Below the pieces are notes generated by a model that saw only the letters and a list, made by a program, of their open reading frames with translations, did no database searches and was not told the origin of the DNA. A DNA stretch of 64,000 bases from Vibrio plantisponsor (GTDB lineage Bacteria; Pseudomonadota; Gammaproteobacteria; Enterobacterales; Vibrionaceae). The position numbers and the translations under genes are program-made. The DNA is taken from positions 62,001 to 126,000 of the forward strand of contig NZ_JABEQC010000009.1 in assembly GCF_013041605.1 (NCBI RefSeq), given 5' to 3'. Each line of letters begins with the position of its first letter. Position 1 is the first letter of the stretch. Shown in pieces: positions 1 to 8,829 of the stretch.

Positions 1-81
1 CATCAGGGACATACCTTTGATGGTGAGTTCGAGAAAAAAGACGATGATGATGACAAGAATTCGAATCATCGCCTTCACTGA
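1..81 (+). CDS. C-terminal end of an unidentified ORF (partial)
   Basis: The first 26 codons stay open from the window edge and stop at TGA. The tail is polar and very acidic, with a Lys-Lys-Asp5-Lys run near residue 12 of the fragment, and is followed 17 bases later by a strong hairpin terminator. That fits the end of a plus-strand gene. I do not recognise the protein and too little remains to assign a family. It could also be chance reading in a non-coding edge. Confidence 0.45.
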   Translation, partial: HQGHTFDGEFEKKDDDDDKNSNHRLH

Positions 82-97
82 GTATTGAATCCTCAAT

Positions 98-130
98 AAA
101 AAAGCTCTGGTCTGTGCCAGAGCTTTTTTG
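98..130. terminator. Bidirectional rho-independent terminator
   Basis: An 8-bp GC-rich stem (AGCTCTGG / CCAGAGCT) is flanked by an A run on the left and a T run on the right, so it can end both the left-edge ORF and trmL coming from the other side. Confidence 0.85.
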
Positions 131-169
131 ATCTATCATTTTTACAGCTAACAGCAGAGTACACTGAAA

Positions 170-643
170 TTACAGTGCTCCTTCAAATCCCATTTGTCGC
201 CATGCTTCAAACGCAATAATGGCAACTGCATTAGACAAGTTCAGACTGCGTGCATCTGGCATCATTGGAATACGGATACGCTGTTCCATTGGTAAGCTTT
301 CGATAACTTCGGCTGGAAGGCCGCGTGTTTCTGGACCAAACAACAGTACATCACCTTTTTGGAACTTGGCATCCACGTGATGCCCTGTGGTTTTGGTGGT
401 ACAAGCGAAAATGCGGTAGTCGCCACGCTCAGCTAGATAGTTCAGAAAGGCTTGATAGTCCTTATGACGAGTCACTCGCGCTAAGTCGTGATAATCCAGA
501 CCGGCGCGGCGTACTTTTTTCTCTTCTAAATCAAAGCCAAGCGGTTCGATTAAATGAAGGTTCGCACCACAGTTTGCGGATAAACGAATAATGTTTCCTG
601 TGTTAGGGGCGATTTCTGGCTCGTACAGGGCAATATCAAACAT
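170..643 (-). CDS. trmL: tRNA (cytidine(34)-2'-O)-methyltransferase TrmL
   Basis: SPOUT-class enzyme that methylates the 2'-O of the wobble nucleotide in tRNA-Leu isoacceptors using S-adenosylmethionine in the cytoplasm. The 157-residue length is that of the YibK/TrmL family. Visible family motifs are [14 protein letters not shown] near residue 15, [11 protein letters not shown] near 100, and the trefoil-knot segment [14 protein letters not shown] near 128, which binds the cofactor. The ATG follows an AAGGAAGTG ribosome binding site. It lies 100 bases downstream of cpxA in the same direction but behind a hairpin, so it probably has its own promoter. In E. coli trmL sits by cysE; here it is beside cpxRA instead. 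Confidence 0.96.
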   Translation of the reverse strand: MFDIALYEPEIAPNTGNIIRLSANCGANLHLIEPLGFDLEEKKVRRAGLDYHDLARVTRHKDYQAFLNYLAERGDYRIFACTTKTTGHHVDAKFQKGDVLLFGPETRGLPAEVIESLPMEQRIRIPMMPDARSLNLSNAVAIIAFEAWRQMGFEGAL

Positions 644-666
644 GACAATTCACTTCCTTACTAAAT

Positions 667-699
667 TTAAGGGGCGAGTATAAATCTCTCGCCCCTTAA
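667..699 (-). terminator. Hairpin ending the cpxRA operon
   Basis: A 12-bp perfect stem TTAAGGGGCGAG / CTCGCCCCTTAA with a 9-base loop lies just past the cpxA stop. The following T tract on the minus strand is broken (AAATTT), so termination may be partial. Confidence 0.7.
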
Positions 700-743
700 T
701 TCACAAGTTATAGCAATCGCTCATAAGTGATAGTTATTGTCAG

Positions 744-2144
744 CTAGATGGGTAGCGTAAACTGAACTTTTAAACCGTTTAGCGGGCTGCGGCTAGCTTC
801 AATCACACCACTGTGCTGACGAATGGCGCTTTCGGTGATTGCCAGACCTAAACCAGTTCCTCCGCTGTGTCGGTCTCGCGCAGTCGAGACACGATAGAAT
901 GGGCGGAAGATTTGTGTCAGTTCGTCATCCGGTACGCCATCGCCGTTATCCTCCACAGAAACCGTGACATGGTGTTCCGTAGTGGAAAAGCGAACCACTA
1001 TAGTGTCTTTACCATAGTAAATGGCATTACGAACGATGTTTTCCAAAGCGCTCATTAATAGTTTTGGGTTACCTGAAATAGTGATATTAGGAATATCATC
1101 AAATTGCAGCTTTTTATTCATTTGCTCAGCTTCAAACTGTGCATCGCTAAGCAGTTCTTCCCATAAGCTACGCAGTGGTTGCTCTTCACGGCTCAGGTGA
1201 CTATTGGTTTGCATTCTCGACAGTTCGAGCAACTCACCAATCATTTGTTCTAAACGCTGTGCTTCTGTATCAATACGTTCCAGCTCAGTGCTGCTGCCTT
1301 GTTTACGAGTGGCTAGCGCATTTGCCATACGTAAGCGGGTCAATGGAGAGCGTAGTTCGTGGGAGATATCAGACAATAAGCGCTGTTGACCCGAAATCAT
1401 TTGGTTTACCGCTTCCACCATCTGGTTAAAGCTACGTCCAGCCTGACGAAATTCCATGGTTCCTTTTTCAAGATCAGGGTCAGCTTCAAACTGTCCGCGC
1501 GCGACTCGCTGAGCGGCAAGAGCCAGACGTTGAGCGGGTTTACTCAGAGCCCAGGCAAGCCAGAGTAATAGCGGTGTACTAACTAACATGATCGCCAACA
1601 GAAGTTGAACGGGTTTATCGAATAATTGCAGTAAGAATGGTGGTGGCTCATTCCAACGGAAACCGACATACAGCAAGAGATCTTGGTGAGCGAAAATCAC
1701 AGGAACGGGACCTGCGATCATATAACGTCCGTAAAGGCGTTGCTGAGGTTTGTCTATCGACTCAATACTGGTCGCAAAGTTTTGCAGTGCTTTGTATTTG
1801 AAATCAGGACGCTCACGGGCGGTTAATACGTTACCGTCTAAATCAGTAACAAAGAAACGAGGTCGATCATCTCGGTCCTCATCATGCTTCATCGGCCCGA
1901 GACCACGGTTACCATTTCCCTCAAGGAACATCAGAATACGGGTAAGGTTCTCTTCACCTTGGAAACGTTCTTCAAGCATTTCCTTTTGTACCACTATGCG
2001 TTGATACATTTCCGGTGGGAGGTCGCGAGACTTTCGAGGGTCTAAATGAGGAAGCGCCAATACAGCCAGTAACACCAAAAACATGGTGAGCCAGAAGATG
2101 GCAAAGATACGCCCATAGAGATTGTTGAATGTTGGTAAACGCAT
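744..2144 (-). CDS. cpxA: Envelope-stress sensor histidine kinase CpxA
   Basis: Inner-membrane kinase/phosphatase that senses envelope protein damage and phosphorylates CpxR. The 466 residues show an N-terminal membrane helix (about 13-31), a periplasmic sensor region (about 32-175), a second membrane helix (about 178-200), a HAMP segment, then the H-box SDISHELRSPLTR with the phospho-accepting His262. The ATPase part has the N-box around ENIVRNAIYYG, and glycine boxes DNGDGVPDD and GGTGLGLAI. The ATG shares one base with the cpxR stop (TAATG), so the two are translationally coupled. The periplasmic part has a charged stretch rich in Asp/Arg near residues 86-96. Length and motifs match intact CpxA. 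Confidence 0.96.
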   Translation of the reverse strand: MRLPTFNNLYGRIFAIFWLTMFLVLLAVLALPHLDPRKSRDLPPEMYQRIVVQKEMLEERFQGEENLTRILMFLEGNGNRGLGPMKHDEDRDDRPRFFVTDLDGNVLTARERPDFKYKALQNFATSIESIDKPQQRLYGRYMIAGPVPVIFAHQDLLLYVGFRWNEPPPFLLQLFDKPVQLLLAIMLVSTPLLLWLAWALSKPAQRLALAAQRVARGQFEADPDLEKGTMEFRQAGRSFNQMVEAVNQMISGQQRLLSDISHELRSPLTRLRMANALATRKQGSSTELERIDTEAQRLEQMIGELLELSRMQTNSHLSREEQPLRSLWEELLSDAQFEAEQMNKKLQFDDIPNITISGNPKLLMSALENIVRNAIYYGKDTIVVRFSTTEHHVTVSVEDNGDGVPDDELTQIFRPFYRVSTARDRHSGGTGLGLAITESAIRQHSGVIEASRSPLNGLKVQFTLPI

Positions 2145-2827
2145 TAATCCTCCAACACCATTAGGTAACCTCTCCCTCGAAGCGTTTTGATTCTTGCTTT
2201 TCCATCTGAGCGCTCAGGCAGCTTTTTACGAAGGTTGGAGACATGCATGTCTATGGCGCGGTCAAAAGCGGCTAACCTTTTGCCCAGTACATCAAGGCTC
2301 AGATCTTCTTTGGTGATGGTGTTGCCTGGGTTCTGAACAAAGTGGGCCAAAAGGGCGAACTCTGTAGATGTAAGATCGAGCAATTCACCTTGACAGTAAG
2401 CCTCTTGTTTGCCGGGAAAAACCTGAATGTCTTGGCATTCGATAACGTCTGAATGTTTGTTTTGATGTTGCTGAGTGCGGCGCAGCACGGCACGGATTCT
2501 TGCTAGCAGCTCTCTGTCACTAAATGGTTTTGGCAGATAATCGTCGGCACCGAGTTCTAAACCGATCACTCGGTCAATCTCTTCACCTTTTGCGGTGAGC
2601 ATCAGTACTGGTGTTTGCCATTTCTCGCGTATTTTCTTCAGCGTTTCCATACCGTTAAGTTTGGGCATCATGACATCAAGCAAAATTAAATCGACACTGT
2701 CATTTACAGCGTGTAGCCCAGCTTCACCATCATTAGCTTCAGATACGTCAAAGCCCTCATAGCTTAAAACTTCTTTTAGCAAGCTGGTTAGTTCTGTGTC
2801 GTCATCAATTAATAGGATGTGTGCCAT
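2144..2827 (-). CDS. cpxR: Response regulator CpxR
   Basis: OmpR/PhoB-type transcription factor that, once phosphorylated by CpxA, controls envelope quality-control genes. The receiver domain (about 1-115) has the acidic pair D8-D9, phospho-acceptor Asp51 in LLDVMMP, the switch Thr in MLTAKG and the conserved Lys100 in LPKPF. The C-terminal winged helix (about 130-227) ends with the typical TLRGRGYLM turn. The ATG is preceded by GAGGTAACC. It is the first gene of the cpxRA operon and faces away from cpxP across a region containing CpxR boxes, so autoregulation is likely. Confidence 0.97.
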   Translation of the reverse strand: MAHILLIDDDTELTSLLKEVLSYEGFDVSEANDGEAGLHAVNDSVDLILLDVMMPKLNGMETLKKIREKWQTPVLMLTAKGEEIDRVIGLELGADDYLPKPFSDRELLARIRAVLRRTQQHQNKHSDVIECQDIQVFPGKQEAYCQGELLDLTSTEFALLAHFVQNPGNTITKEDLSLDVLGKRLAAFDRAIDMHVSNLRKKLPERSDGKARIKTLRGRGYLMVLED

Positions 2828-2940
2828 GGTTACCTCAAAAGTATACGAACTGCCTTTCCAGCGTTTGTGAACAACACCAGTTCACGATCAACGTTGGATG
2901 TTGAATATAGTGTACTGTGAATTGACCTTTTGGATCATAG

Positions 2941-2988
2941 GTAAACTCACCCTTTACGATTATTTACGCTTCTTAAACACTGCTTTAC
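2941..2988. promoter_or_regulatory. CpxR operator between cpxR and cpxP
   Basis: On the minus strand there is a perfect direct repeat GTAAA-N5-GTAAA (plus-strand TTTAC at 2953-2957 and 2963-2967), which is the known CpxR box layout. A third TTTAC lies at 2984-2988 and an opposed GTAAA at 2941-2945. The placement between divergent cpxR and cpxP fits shared activation of both. That CpxR binds here is inferred from the motif. Confidence 0.75.
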
Positions 2989-3060
2989 ATGCCAAGTCGT
3001 ATTATAAATTTAAGCGCTGCACAGGCAGCCGATTCAAGTCCAAACGAGAAGGAAAAGATT

Positions 3061-3633
3061 ATGAAACTGGCAAAAAAAATGATCCTTGCAGCCGTTGTTC
3101 TACCTATTACTTTAGGCTCAGCAGCCGCATTTGCCGCTGGTGGTGGTAAAGGCTCTGGTCGAGGTTTCGACGGTGATTGTGGCCGTGGTGGCATGATGAA
3201 TCCAGAAGTGTTTGCTCAGCTGAATGTGACACCAGAACAGAAAGCAAAAATGGCAGAACTTCGATTAAAACAGCGTGATGCAATGCAAGCACAACGTTCT
3301 GGCAAACAAGCTGAAATGCGTGCTTTTAAACAGCAAGAGCGCGATTTGGTGATGTCAGCAAACTTTGACGAAGCTGCTGCGAAAAAATTGGCAGAACAGA
3401 TGGTTCAACGTCAAGCAGAACAACGTGCTGCGATGATGAAGCAACGTAATGAAATGATGAACGTATTGACTGCGGATCAAAAAGCAAAACTTGCTTCTAT
3501 GCAGCAAGAACGTATGAATGAATGTGTGCTATTTGGTCATGGTGGCCCAAATGGTAAAGGTGGCGGTAAAGGTGGCCAAGGCATGATGCGTGGTGGTCCT
3601 CAAGGTCAAATGGTTCCGCCTATGGCTCAATAA
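3061..3633 (+). CDS. cpxP: CpxP/Spy-family periplasmic stress protein
   Basis: Small periplasmic chaperone-like inhibitor of CpxA in the LTXXQ family. The chosen ATG follows GAGAAGGAAAAG and gives a clear signal peptide with predicted cleavage after AFA near residue 25; the longer upstream start would spoil it and overlap the CpxR half-site. The 190-residue protein has two family repeats, LNVTPEQ near 54-60 and LTADQ near 136-140, in a helical Met/Gln/Arg-rich core. Unusual are Gly/Lys/Met-rich segments on both flanks (about 26-46 and 158-190), and two cysteines (40 and 155). Its position opposite cpxRA supports CpxP over Spy. The glycine-rich tail could be a flexible or metal-binding extension, which is conjecture. 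Confidence 0.88.
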   Translation: MKLAKKMILAAVVLPITLGSAAAFAAGGGKGSGRGFDGDCGRGGMMNPEVFAQLNVTPEQKAKMAELRLKQRDAMQAQRSGKQAEMRAFKQQERDLVMSANFDEAAAKKLAEQMVQRQAEQRAAMMKQRNEMMNVLTADQKAKLASMQQERMNECVLFGHGGPNGKGGGKGGQGMMRGGPQGQMVPPMAQ

Positions 3634-3693
3634 ATGGCACAGTGAATCTCACTCCGTTTGTTATTGTGGTTAATAATAATTTGGTGAGTGTAC

Positions 3694-3717
3694 AAAGGCA
3701 GCTTAGGCTGCCTTTTC
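3694..3717 (+). terminator. cpxP terminator
   Basis: Stem AAAGGCAGC / GCTGCCTTT with a TTAG loop and trailing TTTTCTC, 60 bases after the cpxP stop. Confidence 0.8.
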
Positions 3718-3812
3718 TCGTCTGGTTAAACCTGTGACTAATTTGATTCTCAAACAAGCATCCTGAGAGCTTTTAGGTATAATCAATGGATTGTTTGTTA
3801 TGGTAAGACGTT

Positions 3813-4721
3813 ATGAAAAAGGAATACGCACGTTTAGTCACTATTGCTGCGTGGACAGCGACTTGTGTTGCGACCTTACTTTTGATCATTAAAGTAGCGG
3901 CTTGGTGGGTAACTGGGTCGGTCAGTTTGCTGGCATCTCTCATCGACTCAATGTTGGATATCGCCGCTTCCGTGGTCAACCTTGTAGTGCTGCGTTACTC
4001 ACTTCAACCTGCTGACAGAGAACATGCATTTGGTCATGGTAAAGCGGAATCGTTGGCTGCACTTGCTCAAGCTATGTTTATCTCAGGTTCGGCCTGTTTC
4101 CTCATTCTTAATGGTGTGGATCGCTTTTTCCGCCCGCATGAACTGCAAACCCCTGAGTACGGTATTTACGTGAGCTTACTGGCGATCATCGTGACCTTTG
4201 GTTTGGTGCTTTTCCAGCGTCATGTGGTTAAGAAGACAGGTAGCCAAGCAATTGCTGCGGATTCACTGCATTATCAATCAGACCTCTATATGAACGGCGC
4301 GATTATGATTGCATTAGGCCTAAGCTGGTTTGGTGTGACACAAGCTGATGCGGTGTTTGCAATTGGTATCGGCTGTTTTATCCTATTCAGTGCTTACAAA
4401 ATGGTGCAAGAAGCCATTCAAACCTTATTGGACCGCCAACTTCCGGAAGAGGAAAGAGAGCAGATTCGCCAGATTTCTCTGTCTGTAGAAGGTGTTATGG
4501 GAGTTCATGATCTGCGAACTCGCATGTCAGGTCCAGTGAGATTTATTCAGCTACACTTAGAGCTGGATGACAAGATGCCGTTGATTGAAGCGCATCGAAT
4601 TGCAGACGTTGTCGATGACAAATTATGTAAAGCGTTTCCGGGGGCTGATGTGTTGATCCATCAGGATCCGTACTCGTTAATGTTTGGCCCAGAGAGGAAG
4701 CAAAAACTTCAATCGTGGTAG
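3813..4721 (+). CDS. fieF: Cation diffusion facilitator FieF/YiiP
   Basis: Proton-coupled exporter of divalent metals (Fe2+/Zn2+) in the inner membrane. The 302 residues hold six membrane helices and a cytoplasmic C-terminal dimer domain from about 210. The transport-site residues line up at the same numbers as in E. coli YiiP: Asp45 and Asp49 in LIDSMLD, His153 and Asp157 in LHYQSD. The second site, Asp68 and His75 in ADREHAFGH, is also present. The start has a plain ATG with weak upstream purines (GTAAGACGTT). It stands alone between cpxP and pfkA, each bounded by gaps. The metal it prefers cannot be read from sequence. Confidence 0.95.
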   Translation: MKKEYARLVTIAAWTATCVATLLLIIKVAAWWVTGSVSLLASLIDSMLDIAASVVNLVVLRYSLQPADREHAFGHGKAESLAALAQAMFISGSACFLILNGVDRFFRPHELQTPEYGIYVSLLAIIVTFGLVLFQRHVVKKTGSQAIAADSLHYQSDLYMNGAIMIALGLSWFGVTQADAVFAIGIGCFILFSAYKMVQEAIQTLLDRQLPEEEREQIRQISLSVEGVMGVHDLRTRMSGPVRFIQLHLELDDKMPLIEAHRIADVVDDKLCKAFPGADVLIHQDPYSLMFGPERKQKLQSW

Positions 4722-4969
4722 CGACAAAGCTTGTCAGATAGACTATATTTTTTTGCGGTATGAATAAAATGCACGAATCTGATGTGAATCAACGATGGGA
4801 TAGTGCAAAACTGTAATACTGTTTCTGGGTAAAAAGCTTTATAGCAGCGCATGCTAAGCAAGTTAGTTCTTCTAACATACAAACATAATTACAAGATTCT
4901 GCTGTTCGAATACAATTTCGGGCAGCGCCAAAAATAGCTATACAAATTTCAAAAAAATTGAGGGTGATC

Positions 4970-5932
4970 ATGATTAAAAAGATCGGTGTTTTGACTAGTG
5001 GTGGCGATGCTCCGGGTATGAACGCGGCAATTCGCGGTGTAGTACGTACGGCGTTAAGCGCGGGCATTGAAGTCTATGGTATCTATGACGGTTACCATGG
5101 TCTATATGAAGACCGCATCAAGCAACTTGACCGTTCAAGTGTTTCTGATGTAATCAACCGTGGTGGTACTTTCTTAGGTTCAGCTCGTTTCCCTGAGTTC
5201 AAAGAAGTGGCAGTACGTGAAAAAGCTATCGAAAACTTGAATAAGCACGGTATTGAAGCGCTTGTTGTTATCGGTGGTGATGGTTCATACATGGGTGCGA
5301 AGAAGTTGACTGAAATGGGTTACCCATGTATCGGTCTTCCGGGCACAATTGATAACGATATCGCAGGTACTGATTACACTATCGGTTACTTAACAGCGCT
5401 TAACACAGTTATCGAATCTATTGACCGTCTACGTGACACATCTTCATCTCACCAACGTATTTCTATCGTAGAAATCATGGGTCGTCATTGTGGTGATTTA
5501 ACTCTAACATCGGCAATCGCGGGTGGTTGTGAGTACATCATTACTCCAGAAACAGGTTTAGATATGGATAGCCTGATTTCAAACATTCAAGACGGCATCA
5601 AAAAAGGTAAGAAGCACGCAATCATCGCTCTTACTGAGTTGATGGTGGATGCAAATGTACTGGCGAAAGAGATCGAGAAAGCAACTAAGCGTGAAACGCG
5701 CGCAACCATTCTTGGTCATATTCAGCGTGGTGGTAAACCAACAGCTTTTGACCGCGTATTGGCTTCTCGTATGGGTAACTACGCAGTTCACCTATTAATG
5801 GAAGGCCACGGTGGTCGTTGTGTTGGTATCCAAAAAGAAGAATTGGTTCACCATGACATCATCGATGCGATTGAAAACATGCGTCGTCCAGTTCGTACAG
5901 ATCTTTACAAAGTGGCTGAAGAGTTATTCTAA
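4970..5932 (+). CDS. pfkA: ATP-dependent 6-phosphofructokinase PfkA
   Basis: Commits glucose to glycolysis by phosphorylating fructose 6-phosphate. An upstream in-frame TTG exists, but the ATG after GAGGGTGATC gives 320 residues, the E. coli PfkA length. Motifs seen are [13 protein letters not shown] (ATP site, near 8-20), GGDGS at 102-106, PGTIDNDI with catalytic Asp128, and [10 protein letters not shown] near 170 for substrate contact. It is followed by a strong terminator and faces glpX end to end. The pairing is suggestive because GlpX catalyses the reverse, gluconeogenic step, though the two are transcribed toward each other and not together. Confidence 0.97.
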   Translation: MIKKIGVLTSGGDAPGMNAAIRGVVRTALSAGIEVYGIYDGYHGLYEDRIKQLDRSSVSDVINRGGTFLGSARFPEFKEVAVREKAIENLNKHGIEALVVIGGDGSYMGAKKLTEMGYPCIGLPGTIDNDIAGTDYTIGYLTALNTVIESIDRLRDTSSSHQRISIVEIMGRHCGDLTLTSAIAGGCEYIITPETGLDMDSLISNIQDGIKKGKKHAIIALTELMVDANVLAKEIEKATKRETRATILGHIQRGGKPTAFDRVLASRMGNYAVHLLMEGHGGRCVGIQKEELVHHDIIDAIENMRRPVRTDLYKVAEELF

Positions 5933-5963
5933 GCAACGTTTGAAGACAAAGATTGAATACAAC

Positions 5964-5993
5964 AAAAAGACCGCTAAGTGCGGTCTTTTTTTA
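5964..5993. terminator. Bidirectional terminator between pfkA and glpX
   Basis: Stem AAAAGACCGC / GCGGTCTTTT with a short TAAGT-type loop and T7 run, sitting between convergent genes. Confidence 0.88.
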
Positions 5994-6003
5994 TGCTTGA
6001 TTA

Positions 6004-7011
6004 CTAGAGAATAATGTCGCGAATTTCTGCGTCTTTACGTTCTAGGTAGTGAATCGATTTGATACGACGAATGGTTCGACAACGGCCACGAACCAACAGG
6101 GTTTCAGTTGTCGCAATATGACCTTTACGAGAAATACCTTCCAGCAAATCGCCTTTAGTGATGCCTGTTGCTGAGAAGATAATATTGTCGCTACGCGCCA
6201 TATCTTCCATCTTCAGAACCACGTTTGCTTCAACACCCATCTGTTTGCAGCGCTCAAGTTCGCTTGCACCCCAAATACGGTTATCTTCGGTGTCGCCTTT
6301 CACCTGATGACGAGGAAGCAGACGACCATGCATATCGCCGTCAAGAGCACGTATAACAGCAGCCGAAACCACGCCTTCAGGTGCGCCGCCGATGCAGTAC
6401 ATCACATCCACTTCGCTGTCAGGCATACATGTCAAAATAGAAGCCGCTACATCTCCGTCTGGCACTGCAAATACGCGAACACCCATCTGCTGCATTTCAG
6501 CAATTACTGCGTCGTGACGAGGTTTCGCAAGGGTGGTAACCACAAGTGTATCAAGTGATTTACCTAAAGCCTGAGCAATGTTTTCTAAGTTTTCTTTCAG
6601 CGGTTTATTCAGATCAATGCAGCCTTTTGCACCCGGACCAACAACCAGCTTTTCCATGTACATATCTGGCGCTTTTAGGAAACTGCCTTTTTCACCGGCC
6701 GCAAGAACCGCCAGTGCATTCGACTGACCCATCGCCGTCATGCGGGTACCTTCGATTGGGTCAACCGCGATATCGACTTCGTCACCACCTAAACCGACTT
6801 TTTCACCGATGAACAGCATAGGCGCTTCGTCGATTTCCCCTTCACCAATGACAATTTCGCCTTGGATTTCTGTTTGATTCAGTAGTGTGCGCATGACTTC
6901 TACGGCTGCGCCATCAGCAGCGTTTTTATCGCCGCGACCAAGCCATTTATAACCTGCTAGTGCAGCACCTTCTGTGACTCGGGAAAAAGCCATTGCTAAA
7001 TCACGTTTCAT
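6004..7011 (-). CDS. glpX: Class II fructose-1,6-bisphosphatase GlpX
   Basis: Hydrolyses fructose 1,6-bisphosphate in gluconeogenesis. The 335 residues begin at the ATG that follows GGAGTGAAC; a GTG two codons upstream is possible but badly spaced. Metal and substrate motifs are present: GEGEIDEAPML near 57, DPIEGT near 85 and GGAPEGVVSA near 215. The first residues (MKRDLAMAFSRVTEGAALA) are the family's characteristic start. It is a stand-alone minus-strand gene; in E. coli it lies in glpFKX, so it is uncoupled from glycerol genes here. Confidence 0.96.
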   Translation of the reverse strand: MKRDLAMAFSRVTEGAALAGYKWLGRGDKNAADGAAVEVMRTLLNQTEIQGEIVIGEGEIDEAPMLFIGEKVGLGGDEVDIAVDPIEGTRMTAMGQSNALAVLAAGEKGSFLKAPDMYMEKLVVGPGAKGCIDLNKPLKENLENIAQALGKSLDTLVVTTLAKPRHDAVIAEMQQMGVRVFAVPDGDVAASILTCMPDSEVDVMYCIGGAPEGVVSAAVIRALDGDMHGRLLPRHQVKGDTEDNRIWGASELERCKQMGVEANVVLKMEDMARSDNIIFSATGITKGDLLEGISRKGHIATTETLLVRGRCRTIRRIKSIHYLERKDAEIRDIIL

Positions 7012-7332
7012 GTTCACTCCAACTCAGAACGATAGGGGATAATTTTGGGCGGCATTCTAACATAATAGTAGGAAAACGTTTGCTAATTAGCCTGGTGGAG
7101 AGTTGTATTGGATCAAAAGATAGTGAGATTTAACACGTTATTGAGTGTATTCCCATTGAGCTGTAGTCACTTTCTGGTATGAAAGTTAGCGTTAGGTAAA
7201 ATTGCGCTGTTTTTTTAAGCGAATAGCGAAAAAGATCGAATATAGTGAGTGTTTCTCTGGGCTGGGCTGAGTAGAATGGGGCAATCAGTGACGTTTTGTC
7301 CATTTCAACCGAATCAATAAAGGGTAAGTACC
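7012..7332. promoter_or_regulatory. Divergent glpX/zapB upstream region
   Basis: No gene was seen in this 321-base gap. It must hold the promoters for glpX and zapB. At 7070-7085 there is AGGAAAACGTTTGCTA, which resembles a LacI-family operator centred on ACGTTT (PurR-like, about 12 of 16 positions), followed at 7082 by the palindrome GCTAATTAGC. Regulation from this site is only a guess. Confidence 0.35.
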
Positions 7333-7575
7333 ATGTCTTTTGAAGTACTAGAACAATTAGAAGCAAAAATCCAAACCGCGGTTGACACAATCGCTCTACT
7401 GCAAATGGAAGTTGAAGAGCTTAAAGAAGAGAAGCAAAAGCTAGTTGAAGAAGCGAATGAGTTAAAAGCAAACCACGAAGCTTCTATTCAAAAAGCACAA
7501 CAAATTCAACAAGAGCACGACCAATGGCAAGAACGCATCCGCAGCCTGCTTGGCAAAATGGATGACGTGGAATAA
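7333..7575 (+). CDS. zapB: Cell division protein ZapB
   Basis: Small cytoplasmic coiled-coil protein that bundles at the Z-ring through ZapA and links it to the chromosome terminus via MatP. The 80 residues are almost entirely heptad-repeat coiled coil, starting with [20 protein letters not shown], typical of ZapB. AGGGTAAG precedes the ATG at good spacing. It is a single-gene unit between a divergent glpX and a bidirectional terminator shared with metF. Confidence 0.94.
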   Translation: MSFEVLEQLEAKIQTAVDTIALLQMEVEELKEEKQKLVEEANELKANHEASIQKAQQIQQEHDQWQERIRSLLGKMDDVE

Positions 7576-7594
7576 GCCTGCGCTTTTCACAAAT

Positions 7595-7626
7595 AAAAAA
7601 ACGCCGAATATTATCGGCGTTTTTTT
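7595..7626. terminator. Bidirectional terminator between zapB and metF
   Basis: Stem AAAAAACGCCGA / TCGGCGTTTTTT with loop ATATTA; A and T tracts on both sides serve both convergent genes. Confidence 0.9.
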
Positions 7627-7664
7627 ATGTTTCGAACTTCTAGCTAGAAAAGCTTTATAGGTGC

Positions 7665-8625
<961 letters not shown>

Positions 8626-8795
8626 ACAGAATGTATTGAATACGTTTTAATGTCAACTTAACTATTATGAATTTTTCTCATGTTGATCGTGAAGCTATTT
8701 CAACTAAGTTAAACGCCAAAAGGTGATTTTTTATATCAAAAGCCGACAACTTCGAGTGATATTCTGCATTGAGAGGATTTGCTAGCTATAAAACG

Positions 8796-8825
8796 ATAAA
8801 ACTCGCCAGTTACGACGAGTTTTAT
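8796..8825 (-). terminator. metBL operon terminator
   Basis: Stem ATAAAACTCG / CGAGTTTTAT with a 10-base loop lies immediately beyond the metL stop; the minus strand then runs CGTTTTATAG. Confidence 0.75.
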
Positions 8826-8829
8826 AAAG

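Noticed and set aside
40..62. Codons for Asp-Asp-Asp-Asp-Lys followed by GAATTC, like an enterokinase tag with a cloning site
   Set aside because: The frame continues into native-looking sequence, a natural terminator and trmL; no vector sequence is nearby, so it is probably chance.
2989..3060. Upstream start for cpxP
   Set aside because: It overlaps a CpxR half-site, lacks a ribosome site and would bury the signal peptide.
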